Origin: Azoarcus sp.
GTDB lineage: Bacteria > Pseudomonadota > Gammaproteobacteria > Burkholderiales > Rhodocyclaceae
Assembly (NCBI GenBank): GCA_031277415.1
Contig: JAITMK010000102.1
Coordinates: 1 to 47,371, forward strand
DNA length: 47,371 nt
Direction: 5' to 3'
Shown here: positions 33,238 to 41,146 of the stretch, one piece after another
Position numbering within the stretch: the first letter of the stretch is position 1
How the letters are laid out: each line of letters begins with the position of its first letter
Notes under the pieces: model-generated
What the model was told of the DNA's origin: nothing
The model's input: only the letters and a program-made list of their open reading frames with translations
Database searches by the model: none
Program-made: the position numbers and the translations under genes

Positions 33238-33576
33238 ATGAAAAATATAACCACTGGCCTTGTACTTTCCGCCTTACTGCTTTCTGGGGGATGCAGTCAG
33301 GATTGGTGCGAAGATTCTGAAATGGCATTTGTCATGTCTCAGAATTTTGTAAAGAAGAGACTCAAATCACCACACAGTGCGAAATTCCCGCATCAGGCTA
33401 CCACTTTGTACAAAGGAGAATGTACACATGTTGTCAGTGCCTATGTGGATTCTCAAAATAGTTTTGGCGCAATGCTTCGCACTCTTTATATCGCTGAGTT
33501 GCAATACTCATCAAGCGACAGCAGATGGAAATTGAAAGACATTCAGATGGGGCCAGCACCAGAATCATCAAATTAA
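33238..33576 (+). CDS. small putative lipoprotein cotranscribed with the repressor
   Basis: The 112-residue product starts MKNITTGLVLSALLLSGGCS, a signal with a lipobox-like LSGGC (C19). The mature part contains FVMSQNFVKKRLKSPHSAKF, a pattern I have seen in small phage and bacterial envelope proteins, and no catalytic motif. It lies 12 bp after the repressor on the same strand, so it should be made in the lysogen. A superinfection-exclusion or conversion role is inference. Confidence 0.65.
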   Translation: MKNITTGLVLSALLLSGGCSQDWCEDSEMAFVMSQNFVKKRLKSPHSAKFPHQATTLYKGECTHVVSAYVDSQNSFGAMLRTLYIAELQYSSSDSRWKLKDIQMGPAPESSN

Positions 33577-33905
33577 GTAGTTTGTCTTTGTTGCAGCGGC
33601 ATGGTGGAAACAGAAGCATCTGTTTCGCATGATAGGCCACTCGTGTATCGCATCGCGGTAAACGCTGGTGGAATCAATCTTTTTCCAACGGCGTACTGAT
33701 CGAACTACACGACACATGTCACCCTGACTACGCCACGTCAGCCTCATATCATCCTGCACCAAAGTGCACCACTGTGCACCAAAGAGACGGCGCGACCGCC
33801 GCCGGTGCAGGAACACCCGCGACGGCCACCTCCCGCAGAACATCCTGCGATCAGCCAAGGCACCGTACTGTGCGCACACAGCATGCCAAGGCTACACCCG
33901 CAAGG
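33577..33905. promoter_or_regulatory. 329-bp gap before the rightward late operon
   Basis: No convincing gene was seen. The stretch holds an inverted repeat GAAACAG-AAGCAT-CTGTTTC (33607-33626), without a T-run after it; three 10-bp iterons at 33755-33784; and a 14-bp palindrome CTGTG-CGCA-CACAG (33868-33881). It should contain the promoter of the dam-lysis-packaging operon; no consensus -35/-10 was found, consistent with an activator-dependent promoter. Confidence 0.45.
33755..33784. repeat. three direct iterons TGCACCA at exact 10-bp spacing
   Basis: TGCACCA starts at 33755, 33765 and 33775, with spacers AAG, CTG and AAG. The 10-bp period puts the copies on one face of the helix. Lying upstream of the methylase-lysis operon, they may bind an activator such as the Mor-like protein. 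Confidence 0.6.
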
Positions 33906-34724
33906 ATGCCTGTGGAAATCAACAGAGAAGTCAAACGCTCCGCCCTTCGATACTTCGGCGGAAAGTGGGCCATCGCGCCCTGGGTCATCGAACACATGCC
34001 GACGCATCGTGTCTACGTCGAACCTTTCGGCGGCGCGGCCAGCGTGCTGCTCAGAAAACCACGATCAAAGGTCGAGGTTTATAACGATCTGGATGAAGAG
34101 ATTGTCGGCATCTTCCGCATACTGCAAAACGCTGCACTATGTACTGCGTTATGTAGAAGACTGAGGCGCACACCCTACGCGCGGAGAGAGTTCGAACTGG
34201 CATTCCAGGAAAGTACCGACCCCGTGGAACGCACACGGCGGGCAATCATCCGCGCCTATATGTCTTTCCATCACTCGGCGCTTTTCAATCCACGAAAAAC
34301 GACCTTTGCAGATGCCATGCATAAGCGTAGCGGAAGCTCAAAGGCTTCCGAGTGGGCAGGTTACCCGCGCACGCTTGCCGCAGTCTGCCGCCGCTTGCGC
34401 GGGGTTGTGATCGAGCATGGCGAGGCATCGCGCATCATCCGTGTGCAGGACACACCCGAGACGCTGTTCTTTGTCGACCCGCCCTATGTTGGCAGTACCC
34501 GCGATAAAGGCACCACCTACCGGCATGAGATGTCCGATGCACAGCACATCGCCCTGCTCATGCAGTTGCGTAGCATCAGCGGACGTGCGATGGTGACTGG
34601 GTATCCGAGCGCGTTGTACGATGACCTGTTGCATGACTGGAAACGGCTTGAGCGACGGCATTACGCCAAAGGCTCGATGACAACCCCACGCACTGAAGTG
34701 CTCTGGATTTCACCGGCGCGGTAA
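33906..34724 (+). CDS. DNA adenine methyltransferase, Dam-like (D12 class)
   Basis: From ATG 33906 the product has 272 residues. Motif I is RYFGGKWAIAPWV (residues 15-27) plus VEPFGGAASVLL, and the catalytic motif IV is DPPY (191-194). D12-class enzymes methylate N6 of adenine; the target (GATC or other) is not readable. A longer frame begins with GTG 33774 but its extra 44 residues are low-complexity and precede the conserved start. In Mu-like phages adenine methylation can protect or regulate. First gene of the rightward operon. Confidence 0.87.
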   Translation: MPVEINREVKRSALRYFGGKWAIAPWVIEHMPTHRVYVEPFGGAASVLLRKPRSKVEVYNDLDEEIVGIFRILQNAALCTALCRRLRRTPYARREFELAFQESTDPVERTRRAIIRAYMSFHHSALFNPRKTTFADAMHKRSGSSKASEWAGYPRTLAAVCRRLRGVVIEHGEASRIIRVQDTPETLFFVDPPYVGSTRDKGTTYRHEMSDAQHIALLMQLRSISGRAMVTGYPSALYDDLLHDWKRLERRHYAKGSMTTPRTEVLWISPAR

Positions 34725-34746
34725 CAGTGTTACCGACACCTGTCGG
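34721..34746. other. two short inverted repeats after the methylase gene
   Basis: GTAAC-AGT-GTTAC (34721-34733) overlaps the methylase stop and CCGAC-ACCT-GTCGG (34733-34746) follows. The first shares the half-site GTAAC/GTTAC with operator O1 at 32657 but with a 3-base instead of 5-base gap. A regulatory role is possible but unproven. Confidence 0.3.
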
Positions 34747-34783
34747 CATGACGCACCGCGCGCGCTGCCGGTAATCTTCCGGC

Positions 34784-35362
34784 ATGGAAATCAACAAAAC
34801 TGCACGCGCCGCTGCCGCCGGTCTCACGCTTTCGCTCGCCGGGTTTGCCGGGTATGTCGCCTATGAGGGCTACAGCGCCACCGCCACCCCTCCCGTGAAA
34901 GGCGATGTGCCGACCTACGGCTTTGGAACCACTCGCAGCCCGGACGGAAAATCCCTCAAAGGCGGCGAAATCATCACTGCGACAGAGGCCGTTCGGCTTG
35001 CCGTGCGGGATGTGACGACGCACGAAAGCGGCCTGAAGCGCTGCATGGGTGATGTCAAGCTCACCCAGAACGAATTCGACGCACTCATGAGCCTGGCCCT
35101 CAACGTTGGGCCGACGGCGGTATGCAACTCCAGCATTCCGGCCAAGGGTCGCGCCGGAGATTACGAGGCGATGTGCAAGGCCATTCTCGATTTCGACAAA
35201 TACTGCACCCAACCCAAAACCCGCAATTCGGCAGGCAAGTTGGTTTGTCCGCCAGGAGCACTGAAGCCATTGAAGGGGCTGACAGCGCGTCGCAAAAAGG
35301 AATACCTGCACTGTATTGGATTAGCCGAGGCTGGCACCTCCTTACGCCAGGAGTTGAAATGA
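34784..35362 (+). CDS. phage lysozyme (GH24-like) with N-terminal signal-anchor
   Basis: The 192-residue endolysin has a weakly hydrophobic Ala/Gly/Leu-rich N-terminus (residues 8-26) like a SAR domain, which lets the enzyme be exported by Sec and released from the membrane. The catalytic segment begins YEGYSATATPP (E28) and continues GDVPTYGFGTT, with the TYGFG region matching GH24; the Glu-Asp-Thr spacing differs from T4 lysozyme. SLALNVGPTAVCNSSIP is also typical. A 5-bp hairpin (GCCGG/CCGGC, 34767-34783) touches the ATG and may limit initiation. Acts on peptidoglycan at lysis. Confidence 0.87.
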   Translation: MEINKTARAAAAGLTLSLAGFAGYVAYEGYSATATPPVKGDVPTYGFGTTRSPDGKSLKGGEIITATEAVRLAVRDVTTHESGLKRCMGDVKLTQNEFDALMSLALNVGPTAVCNSSIPAKGRAGDYEAMCKAILDFDKYCTQPKTRNSAGKLVCPPGALKPLKGLTARRKKEYLHCIGLAEAGTSLRQELK

Positions 35363-35451
35363 GTGACGAGGCCATTGTTAAGGTTGTACACGCTATTGCT
35401 TGGAGCATAGTGTTCATTTTCATGTTCTGGTTTGGCCGTAATAAACCATAA
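35359..35451 (+). CDS. 30-aa single-span membrane protein in the lysis cassette
   Basis: ATG 35359 overlaps the lysozyme stop in ATGA and follows GGAG with good spacing. The 30-residue product is MSDEAIVKVVHAIAWSIVFI followed by FMFWFGRNKP: charged N-terminus, one hydrophobic span, basic end. Position between lysozyme and Rz suits a very small holin/pinholin or an endolysin-release factor, but that is inference. Confidence 0.65.
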   Translation: MSDEAIVKVVHAIAWSIVFIFMFWFGRNKP

Positions 35452-35469
35452 GCGGGCTTACTAGAAAAA

Positions 35470-35952
35470 ATGACGAACTCTCTCACGCTCAAAATCGTTT
35501 GTATCACTCTGGCAGGAGTATTCCTGTTTGGCCTTTTTGTAGGCATCCAGATGGGCGATAAACGCGTATCGAAAATAGAAGCGCAATGGGAAAAAGAACG
35601 CGCGAAATTAGCAACAGAATTGGCCGAAGAAAATAAAATCGCACTGACGCGCGAGCGCGAATTGACAAAACAATTTACCGCCGCCGTATCCGTTTTTGAA
35701 GAGGAAAAAAATGAATCCATTATCAAAAGCGAAAAGGTTATTGCCGATTTACGCGGCGATGCTCTGCGGCTGCGTCGGCAGTGGGCCGGTTGCGAAACAA
35801 GCCGTCTGTCCGCAACTGCCACCAGTGCCACCGTCATTAATGATGGAGCCGATGACAGAGCAGAAAGTGCGGGCCGAATTGTTCGAGTCGCCGCAGAGTG
35901 CGACGCGCAAGTGAAGGGATTACAGGAAATATTGAGGGTTGAAAGGCAATGA
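35470..35952 (+). CDS. Rz-like inner-membrane spanin
   Basis: The 160-residue product has one N-terminal membrane span (LTLKIVCITLAGVFLFGLFV) followed by a long charged coiled coil (VSKIEAQWEKERAKLATELA and onward) in the periplasm. It follows the lysozyme cassette and overlaps the nested Rz1 gene, a typical spanin pair that fuses inner and outer membranes in the last lysis step. The overlapping ATGATG starts the next gene. Confidence 0.82.
   Translation: MTNSLTLKIVCITLAGVFLFGLFVGIQMGDKRVSKIEAQWEKERAKLATELAEENKIALTRERELTKQFTAAVSVFEEEKNESIIKSEKVIADLRGDALRLRRQWAGCETSRLSATATSATVINDGADDRAESAGRIVRVAAECDAQVKGLQEILRVERQ
35711..35914 (+). CDS. Rz1-like outer-membrane spanin lipoprotein, nested in Rz
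   Basis: An ATG in another frame inside Rz is preceded by GAGG. The 67-residue product has a signal with lipobox (MNPLSKAKRLLPIYAAMLCG then C21) and a Pro-rich mature part (VCPQLPPVPPSLMMEP), both hallmarks of Rz1. The whole gene is embedded in Rz, as in lambda. Confidence 0.82.
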   Translation: MNPLSKAKRLLPIYAAMLCGCVGSGPVAKQAVCPQLPPVPPSLMMEPMTEQKVRAELFESPQSATRK

Positions 35953-36326
35953 TGGTTGAACTCCAGTTGTGGCAAATGATTTCGCTTCTGCTCGGATTTT
36001 TCGGGGCGGTTTGGGGGTTCTGGCGCTACATCAAAGGCAAAGAGGAAAAAGAATTCGGTGCTCATATGAAGCGGCTCGATGACCGCTTCAATTTAATTGA
36101 CAAGGACATGAGTCCGCTTAAACAGAGCACGGCAACGCTGGACACTCGCGTTGGTGCAATCGAAAAAAACCTGGAGCGTATCAACACTTCACCCGTTCTG
36201 TTGGAGATGCCTGCTGAGGTGCGTGAGATGCGTGCATGTCAGAAAGGCATGCAGCATTCGATGGATGTCATGCGCACCTCCTTGAGTCGCATCGAGGATT
36301 ACCTTCTCAACGGGAATAGGCGATGA
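35949..36326 (+). CDS. Mu gp25-like membrane-anchored protein (DUF2730)
   Basis: The 125-residue product has an N-terminal membrane span (ISLLLGFFGAVWGFWRYIKG) and a coiled-coil (LDDRFNLIDKDMSPLKQSTA, then VGAIEKNLERIN). This is the DUF2730 layout of Mu gp25, located before gp26-gp27 as here. Function unknown; not a core head protein. It begins within the Rz stop. Confidence 0.75.
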   Translation: MMVELQLWQMISLLLGFFGAVWGFWRYIKGKEEKEFGAHMKRLDDRFNLIDKDMSPLKQSTATLDTRVGAIEKNLERINTSPVLLEMPAEVREMRACQKGMQHSMDVMRTSLSRIEDYLLNGNRR

Positions 36327-36619
36327 GCTTCCACGATTTTATCCGTTCGGATCGGCGACTTGTCATTCTGCGCATCCTCAAGGAAATGCCCGCGTGCCGG
36401 AGCAACAGCAGCGTCATCGACGGCATGCTGGATCGGTTCGGTCACAACGTATCCCGTGATGTGGTGTGTGGCGATCTGCGTTGGCTGGCCGAGCAGGGAT
36501 TGATCGACATCGACGAGGCCGGGCCGGTGCTCGTGGCCACGTTGACGGGGCGCGGGCTGGATGTGGCCACCGGGCAGTCGGTGGTCGATGGTGTGTCCAA
36601 GCCGCGACCGGCAGGCTGA
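36323..36619 (+). CDS. Mu gp26-like winged-helix phage protein
   Basis: The 98-residue product (MSFHDFIRSDRRLVILRILK) has a winged helix: NSSVIDGMLDRFGHNVSRDV, VCGDLRWLAEQGLIDIDEAG. It matches the small protein between gp25 and gp27 of Mu-like phages. It overlaps gp25 in ATGA and lies 1 bp before the terminase small subunit. Might assist packaging initiation. Confidence 0.75.
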   Translation: MSFHDFIRSDRRLVILRILKEMPACRSNSSVIDGMLDRFGHNVSRDVVCGDLRWLAEQGLIDIDEAGPVLVATLTGRGLDVATGQSVVDGVSKPRPAG

Positions 36620-36620
36620 T

Positions 36621-37184
36621 ATGGGACGCAAGAGCAGCATCGCCCGCTTGCCGGAGCGCGTGCAAACGCACATCACGCGGAGACTCCGCGAAAACCGGCT
36701 CACGCTCGACCAGCTGATCGCCGATCTGATCGAGGCGTTTCCCGATGAGGCGAAGTCAGGTGGCTTGCCGAGCCGAAGCGCCGTGCATCGCCATAGTCAG
36801 GCCGTGGCAGAGATCGTCGCCCATGAGCGTGATATGGCCATCGCCGCCAACGCGCTGGTGGCGGAACTGGGTGAAGAGTTCGATGCGAAATCCGGCGCGT
36901 TGCTCGCCCAGGCGGTGACCACACTGGCCAGCCGAACGGCGATGAGACGTATCCAGGATGGAGATGAGATGGAGATTGGCGACGTGCTCGACCTGGCGCG
37001 CGCCGCCAAAGCCGCGCAGGAAGCCAGGAGCCTCAACCTGCGCGAGCGCCAGGCGGTGGCGAAGGCGGCGCGGGAGAAGCTGATCGAAGAACAGAATAAA
37101 AAATTGGACACCATATCCAATCGCGGGTTGTCGCCGGAAACGATTGCCGAGATTCGACGCAGCATCCTGGGTATCGCGGCATGA
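36621..37184 (+). CDS. terminase small subunit, Mu gp27-like (DUF3486)
   Basis: The 187-residue product (MGRKSSIARLPERVQTHITR, LTLDQLIADLIEAFPDEAKS, LPSRSAVHRHSQAVAEIVAH) has the DUF3486 pattern with an N-terminal helix-turn-helix and a long helical second half. Such proteins recognise the packaging start. The start at 36621 is chosen over earlier in-frame codons because MGRKSSI is the family start. It overlaps the large subunit in ATGA. Confidence 0.87.
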   Translation: MGRKSSIARLPERVQTHITRRLRENRLTLDQLIADLIEAFPDEAKSGGLPSRSAVHRHSQAVAEIVAHERDMAIAANALVAELGEEFDAKSGALLAQAVTTLASRTAMRRIQDGDEMEIGDVLDLARAAKAAQEARSLNLRERQAVAKAAREKLIEEQNKKLDTISNRGLSPETIAEIRRSILGIAA

Positions 37185-38596
37185 AACATAAGGGCAATGC
37201 GCGCTGCCTGCCGCCTACTGTCGGGCTTTTTCTGCCGTTTCAGGCGCGATGGGTTGCAGATCAATCCCGCCTGAAGCTGATGGAGAAAAGCCGCCAGATC
37301 GGCATCTCCTGGTCGAGCGCCTATTCACTGGTCGAGCGCACCGCCGCACAGTCCGCGCGGCACGATCAATGGGTGTCGAGCCGGGATGACATTCAGGCGC
37401 AGTTGTTCATCGAGGATTGCAAACTCTTTGCAAAGGTCGCAGACCGGGCGGCGCGCGACCTGGGCGAAATCGTCATTGATCGCGAGCGCAACCTGACGGC
37501 GCGGGTGCTCCAGTTCGCCAACGGCAAGCGGATTCACTCGATGAGCAGCAACCCGGATGCGCAGGCAGGAAAACGCGGCGGACGGATGCTGGACGAATTC
37601 GCGCTACACCCAGACCCTCGTAAGCTCTGGACGATTGCTTACCCCGGTATCACCTGGGGTGGCAGCATGGATGTGGTCTCCACACACCGGGGCAGCGGCA
37701 ATTTCTTCAATCAACTCGTGCGTGAAGTTCGCGAGAATGGGAATCCAAAGAATATCAGCCTGCATCGTGTGACCTTGGCCGATGCGCTTGAGCAGGGTTT
37801 TCTTTTCAAATTGCAGCAAAGCCTGCCGGACGATGATGAGCGGCAGGCGATGACCGAGTCGGATTACTTCGATTTCGTTCGTTCCGGCGCGGCGGATGAA
37901 GAAAGTTTTTTGCAGGAATACATGTGCATCCCTGGCGACGATGATGTCGCCTTCCTGGATTACGACCTGATCGCCTCAGCCGAATATCCAAATTCGGAGA
38001 ATTGGGAGCGCGATACGTTGTGGGCGGAGGTTGCCAGGCCGGAGCTGTATATCGGCGTGGATATTGGCCGAAAGAAAGACCTGACGGTGATATGGGTGCT
38101 TGAAAAGCTAGGCGATGTGCTCTATACGCGCCGGGTCATCACGCTGGAAAAGATGCGTAAAAGCGAGCAGGAAGCCATCCTGTATCCGTGGATCGAGCAC
38201 GCAAGCCGTACCTGCATCGACCAGACGGGGATGGGTATCGGATGGGTCGACGACGCCCAGGACAAATTCGGCGAATACCGTGTTGAAGGGGTGAACTTCA
38301 CGAACCGGTCAAAGGAGGCGCTTGCCTATCCGGTTCGTGCCAGGATGGAAGATCGGCGCATTCGCATTCCCTTCGAAAAAACGATTCGTGCCGACCTGCG
38401 CCAGGTCACCAAAGTCACGACCCCGGCAGGAAACATCCGGTTTACAGCCGAACGCACGAAGGATGGCCACGCCGACCGCTTCTGGGCGTTGGCGCTGGCT
38501 ATTCATGCCGCGTCGAACCCCGCGCCACCCATTGAATTTACATCCAGCGGGCCACGAGAAATTGAGTCCGACACTGCCGGGTATCTCTATGCGTAA
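37181..38596 (+). CDS. terminase large subunit, Mu gp28-like
   Basis: The 471-residue motor has an atypical Walker A in EKSRQIGISWSS (residues 35-46), Walker B RGGRMLDEFAL (D138, E139) and an RNase H-like nuclease domain starting YIGVDIGRKKDLTVIWVL (D294) and closing with TKDGHADRFWALALAIHA. It packages DNA by headful from the phage end into host DNA in Mu-like phages. It is between small subunit and portal, as in Mu. Confidence 0.93.
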   Translation: MKHKGNARCLPPTVGLFLPFQARWVADQSRLKLMEKSRQIGISWSSAYSLVERTAAQSARHDQWVSSRDDIQAQLFIEDCKLFAKVADRAARDLGEIVIDRERNLTARVLQFANGKRIHSMSSNPDAQAGKRGGRMLDEFALHPDPRKLWTIAYPGITWGGSMDVVSTHRGSGNFFNQLVREVRENGNPKNISLHRVTLADALEQGFLFKLQQSLPDDDERQAMTESDYFDFVRSGAADEESFLQEYMCIPGDDDVAFLDYDLIASAEYPNSENWERDTLWAEVARPELYIGVDIGRKKDLTVIWVLEKLGDVLYTRRVITLEKMRKSEQEAILYPWIEHASRTCIDQTGMGIGWVDDAQDKFGEYRVEGVNFTNRSKEALAYPVRARMEDRRIRIPFEKTIRADLRQVTKVTTPAGNIRFTAERTKDGHADRFWALALAIHAASNPAPPIEFTSSGPREIESDTAGYLYA

Positions 38597-40052
38597 AAGA
38601 CCGCCTACAAAGCGAGAACTGACGAGCGAAGCCGCACCGCGCAACCTCGATCCCTTCGAGCAGGATTTTCTGGGCATCATCCGAAGCAACGATCCACTGC
38701 TGCGGGCGCGCGGGGAGAGCATCGAAACCTACATCGACCTGCTGCGGGATGGGAAAGTCTACGCATGTTTCCAGCGCAGAGTATCGGCCCTGGTGGGTCG
38801 GCCCTGGATGGTCGAGCCGATTGAGCCAGGTGATACAGCCAGCGCCGAAGCACTGACAGAAATCTTGAGCGCACTGCAATTCGATCAGCTCTGCCGCGAT
38901 CTGATGCTCGCGATCATCATTGGGTACTCAGTGGTAGAAATTATCTGGGCATCGGATGGCGTCAAATGGACACCCACGCGGTTTCCCGTTCGCAAGCCTA
39001 CTCGGTTTGTCTACGTCGATAACGATGATGGAGGCGGGCCGGAACTTCGGCTGCTCACGACGAAGGACATGACACGCGGCGAGCCGCTGCCGGACAAAAA
39101 ATTCATCGTCCATCGATTCGATCCGCGCGACGACAACCCTTACGGATCAGGGCTGGGTCTATGTCTTTTCTGGCCTGTCTACTTCAAGCGCCGTGGCGTG
39201 CTGGCCTGGGCGAAATTCTGTGATCGCTTTGGCACGCCTACCCCGTGGGGACGGTATCCCGCAAATTCAGCGCCGAAAGACAAGCAAACCCTTTCCGATG
39301 CGCTCCGGGCGTTTTCATCTGACGGATTCATCATGACTCCGGAGGGGGCAACGATTCAACTGCTTGAGGCAAATGCAGGCGGCAATATCACTACGCAAGA
39401 ATCTCTTGTGCGTGCGATGGATAACACCATCGCCGAAATCATCCTCGGCCAGGAATCCGGGCAACACAGTGGTGGCGCGTTGGCGGCGGCGGCAAAGGAG
39501 CGGGCCGACGTGAGGCTCGACCTGGTGCAGTACGACTCCGATCTACTGTCGGAGACGCTCAATAGCACGCTCATCAAATGGCTGTGTGAGTTCCACGGCT
39601 TGGGGCCATGCGGCGTCTATCGCCAGATCAAGGAAGAAGTCGACCTCAAGGCGATGAGCGAGACGGATGTCAACATTGCATCGCTTGGCTTCGAACTTTC
39701 TGATGATGCCGCGCGGGCGAAATACGGCGACGGGTGGAGCAAGCGTCAAACGCCTGACGGTGCGCCGCCGGAGAGTGGAATTCCGCCAGTAAGGTTTGCG
39801 GAACCCGCCACCGCGCCAGATGCGACAACGGAAGCTACGACCCGGCTGACGGAAGAAACCACGCCGGTGATCGATGACTGGCTGAAGACGATCAATGTCA
39901 TGCTGGAGAGCGCTGGGAGTCTCGATGAATTCCGCGAGATGCTGCTGTCGGCATTTCCAAAACTTGATGCAAGCGTAATGGTTGAAACGCTTGCGACTGC
40001 CTTCGCTGCTGCTGACCTGCGCGGGCGATCTGACGTAATGGATGGTGTGTAA
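38589..40052 (+). CDS. portal protein, Mu gp29-like (DUF935)
   Basis: The ATG at 38589 overlaps the terminase stop and gives 487 residues. DUF935 features are LRDGKVYACFQRRVSALVGR, MLAIIIGYSVVEIIWASDGV, FVYVDNDDGGGPELRL, KFIVHRFDPRDDNPYGSGLG and TIAEIILGQESGQ. The C-terminal 100 residues are a linker rich in Thr/Ala plus a helix. The portal forms the dodecameric gate for DNA. Confidence 0.92.
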   Translation: MRKRPPTKRELTSEAAPRNLDPFEQDFLGIIRSNDPLLRARGESIETYIDLLRDGKVYACFQRRVSALVGRPWMVEPIEPGDTASAEALTEILSALQFDQLCRDLMLAIIIGYSVVEIIWASDGVKWTPTRFPVRKPTRFVYVDNDDGGGPELRLLTTKDMTRGEPLPDKKFIVHRFDPRDDNPYGSGLGLCLFWPVYFKRRGVLAWAKFCDRFGTPTPWGRYPANSAPKDKQTLSDALRAFSSDGFIMTPEGATIQLLEANAGGNITTQESLVRAMDNTIAEIILGQESGQHSGGALAAAAKERADVRLDLVQYDSDLLSETLNSTLIKWLCEFHGLGPCGVYRQIKEEVDLKAMSETDVNIASLGFELSDDAARAKYGDGWSKRQTPDGAPPESGIPPVRFAEPATAPDATTEATTRLTEETTPVIDDWLKTINVMLESAGSLDEFREMLLSAFPKLDASVMVETLATAFAAADLRGRSDVMDGV

Positions 40053-40540
40053 TGGCTGATATCACTTTCTATTTCTGTCATGGACAGAAATTACACCACA
40101 AACTCATTCGGTTTTTTACCCGTAGCTACTGGAACCATGTCGCCGTCACTTGGGTTTCTAACGGAAACCCGGACGACAGCATCTATGAAGCTGACTTTAA
40201 TGGCGTCATCGCTACTGAAGCACTCGCCTGGTTCAAAAACCGGCACGGTGAAAGAATCGAGTCATTGACTATTTATGTCAGTGACACCGTTGCAACAAAG
40301 TTCAGGGAAGCCATTCTTGCAAAACTGTATTCGCCCTATGACTTCGTTGCGCTCGTCGGGTACCTCTTCAATACGAGAAAACTGAATACCGAAAAGAAGT
40401 ATTTCTGCTCGGAACTCCTTGCAGAGTGCCTCAAAGAAGCAGGGCTTGACATCATCCCGAGCAATAAGGAATGGCGCGTTACACCGGGGGAGTTTTATCT
40501 GGCCATGCGTGGGTTTAACTTCGGCTGTGGTGTGGGGTGA
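40052..40540 (+). CDS. permuted papain/NlpC-P60-like (YiiX-type) cysteine peptidase or amidase candidate
   Basis: The 162-residue product shows the order His then Cys typical of permuted (YiiX/YaeF, C92) papain-like enzymes: YWNHVAVTWVS near the start, then KKYFCSELLAECLKEAGLDI. Other points of the fold are IYEADFNGVIATE and FVALVGYLF. The likely substrate is a peptidoglycan or lipid-linked amide, but this is not known. No signal peptide was seen, so it acts inside or in the virion. It starts in TAATG with the portal gene and is absent from this place in Mu. Confidence 0.68.
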   Translation: MADITFYFCHGQKLHHKLIRFFTRSYWNHVAVTWVSNGNPDDSIYEADFNGVIATEALAWFKNRHGERIESLTIYVSDTVATKFREAILAKLYSPYDFVALVGYLFNTRKLNTEKKYFCSELLAECLKEAGLDIIPSNKEWRVTPGEFYLAMRGFNFGCGVG

Positions 40541-40544
40541 GATC

Positions 40545-40952
40545 ATGGGTGGTAAAGGGTTACCAACGAAGGCTCTATCTATCCGCCAACCTTGGGCATG
40601 GTTAATCGCGCATGGCCATAAGAACATTGAAAACAGGCAATGGGCGACAACCTACCGAGGCCAGTTCCTTATTCACGCTGCAAAGGGTATGACCCGTGCC
40701 GAATACGAGGATGGTGCGAAACTGGCCGCTTGTAACGGAATTACCGTCCCGCCGTTCGAGCACCTGGAACGCGGAGGAATCATCGGGAGTGTAATCCTTG
40801 CAGAATGCGTTGAAGAAAGCCCTTCACCCTGGTTCTTTGGACGCTACGGGTTTGTTTTGAAGGACGCGGTGGCACTGCCATTTCAGCCCATGCGCGGGAA
40901 ATTAGGGTTCTTTGATCCGCATCCTGACTTGGTACGCGAGGCAAAGGCATGA
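40545..40952 (+). CDS. ASCH-domain protein
   Basis: From ATG 40545 (GGTGAG five bases before) 135 residues: ALSIRQPWAWLIAHGHKNIE, NRQWATTYRGQFLIHAAKGM, then GGIIGSVILAECVEE and WFFGRYGFVLKDAVALPF. This is the ASCH pattern (SIRQPWA, IENR, RG...IHA), a PUA-like fold linked to RNA or modified nucleoside binding and to N4-acetylcytidine hydrolysis in some members. Phage role unknown. It lies in the three-gene insert between portal and MuF. Confidence 0.82.
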   Translation: MGGKGLPTKALSIRQPWAWLIAHGHKNIENRQWATTYRGQFLIHAAKGMTRAEYEDGAKLAACNGITVPPFEHLERGGIIGSVILAECVEESPSPWFFGRYGFVLKDAVALPFQPMRGKLGFFDPHPDLVREAKA

Positions 40953-41146
40953 GCGACCTGGCCGACATCGCTCAAAACGCGATCAATGCGTTCGCATCGT
41001 CGATACCGCGCCTGCCTGACGGCCCTGCCGTGACTGGTCGGTGCCACTGGTGTGGTGATCCGCTTCCGCCAGGTAAGCGGTGGTGCGATTCAGATTGCCG
41101 TGACGATTGGGAGCGCGCCCAACGAGCGCAGAAGAATCATGGCTGA
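40949..41146 (+). CDS. small zinc-ribbon protein, 65 aa
   Basis: The product has the metal site GRCHWCGDPLPPGKRWCDSD followed by CRDDWERAQR, four Cys in two pairs as in DUF2116-type ribbons. The N-terminal half (MSDLADIAQNAINAFASSIP) is helical and resembles a TraR/DksA-like start. It overlaps the ASCH gene in ATGA and its end overlaps the MuF start. Confidence 0.78.
   Translation: MSDLADIAQNAINAFASSIPRLPDGPAVTGRCHWCGDPLPPGKRWCDSDCRDDWERAQRAQKNHG

Noticed and set aside
33755-33784. CRISPR-like array
   Set aside because: Units are only 7 bases with 3-base spacers, and no cas genes are present; better seen as regulator iterons.
33568-33879. 103-codon minus-strand frame in the gap before the methylase
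   Set aside because: Arg/Trp/Cys-rich translation without a family or ribosome-binding site, running across the iterons; treated as non-coding.
35100-36065. 321-codon minus-strand frame under the lysozyme and spanin genes
   Set aside because: Low-complexity Ser/Arg-rich translation, opposite a conserved lysis cassette with good ribosome-binding sites.
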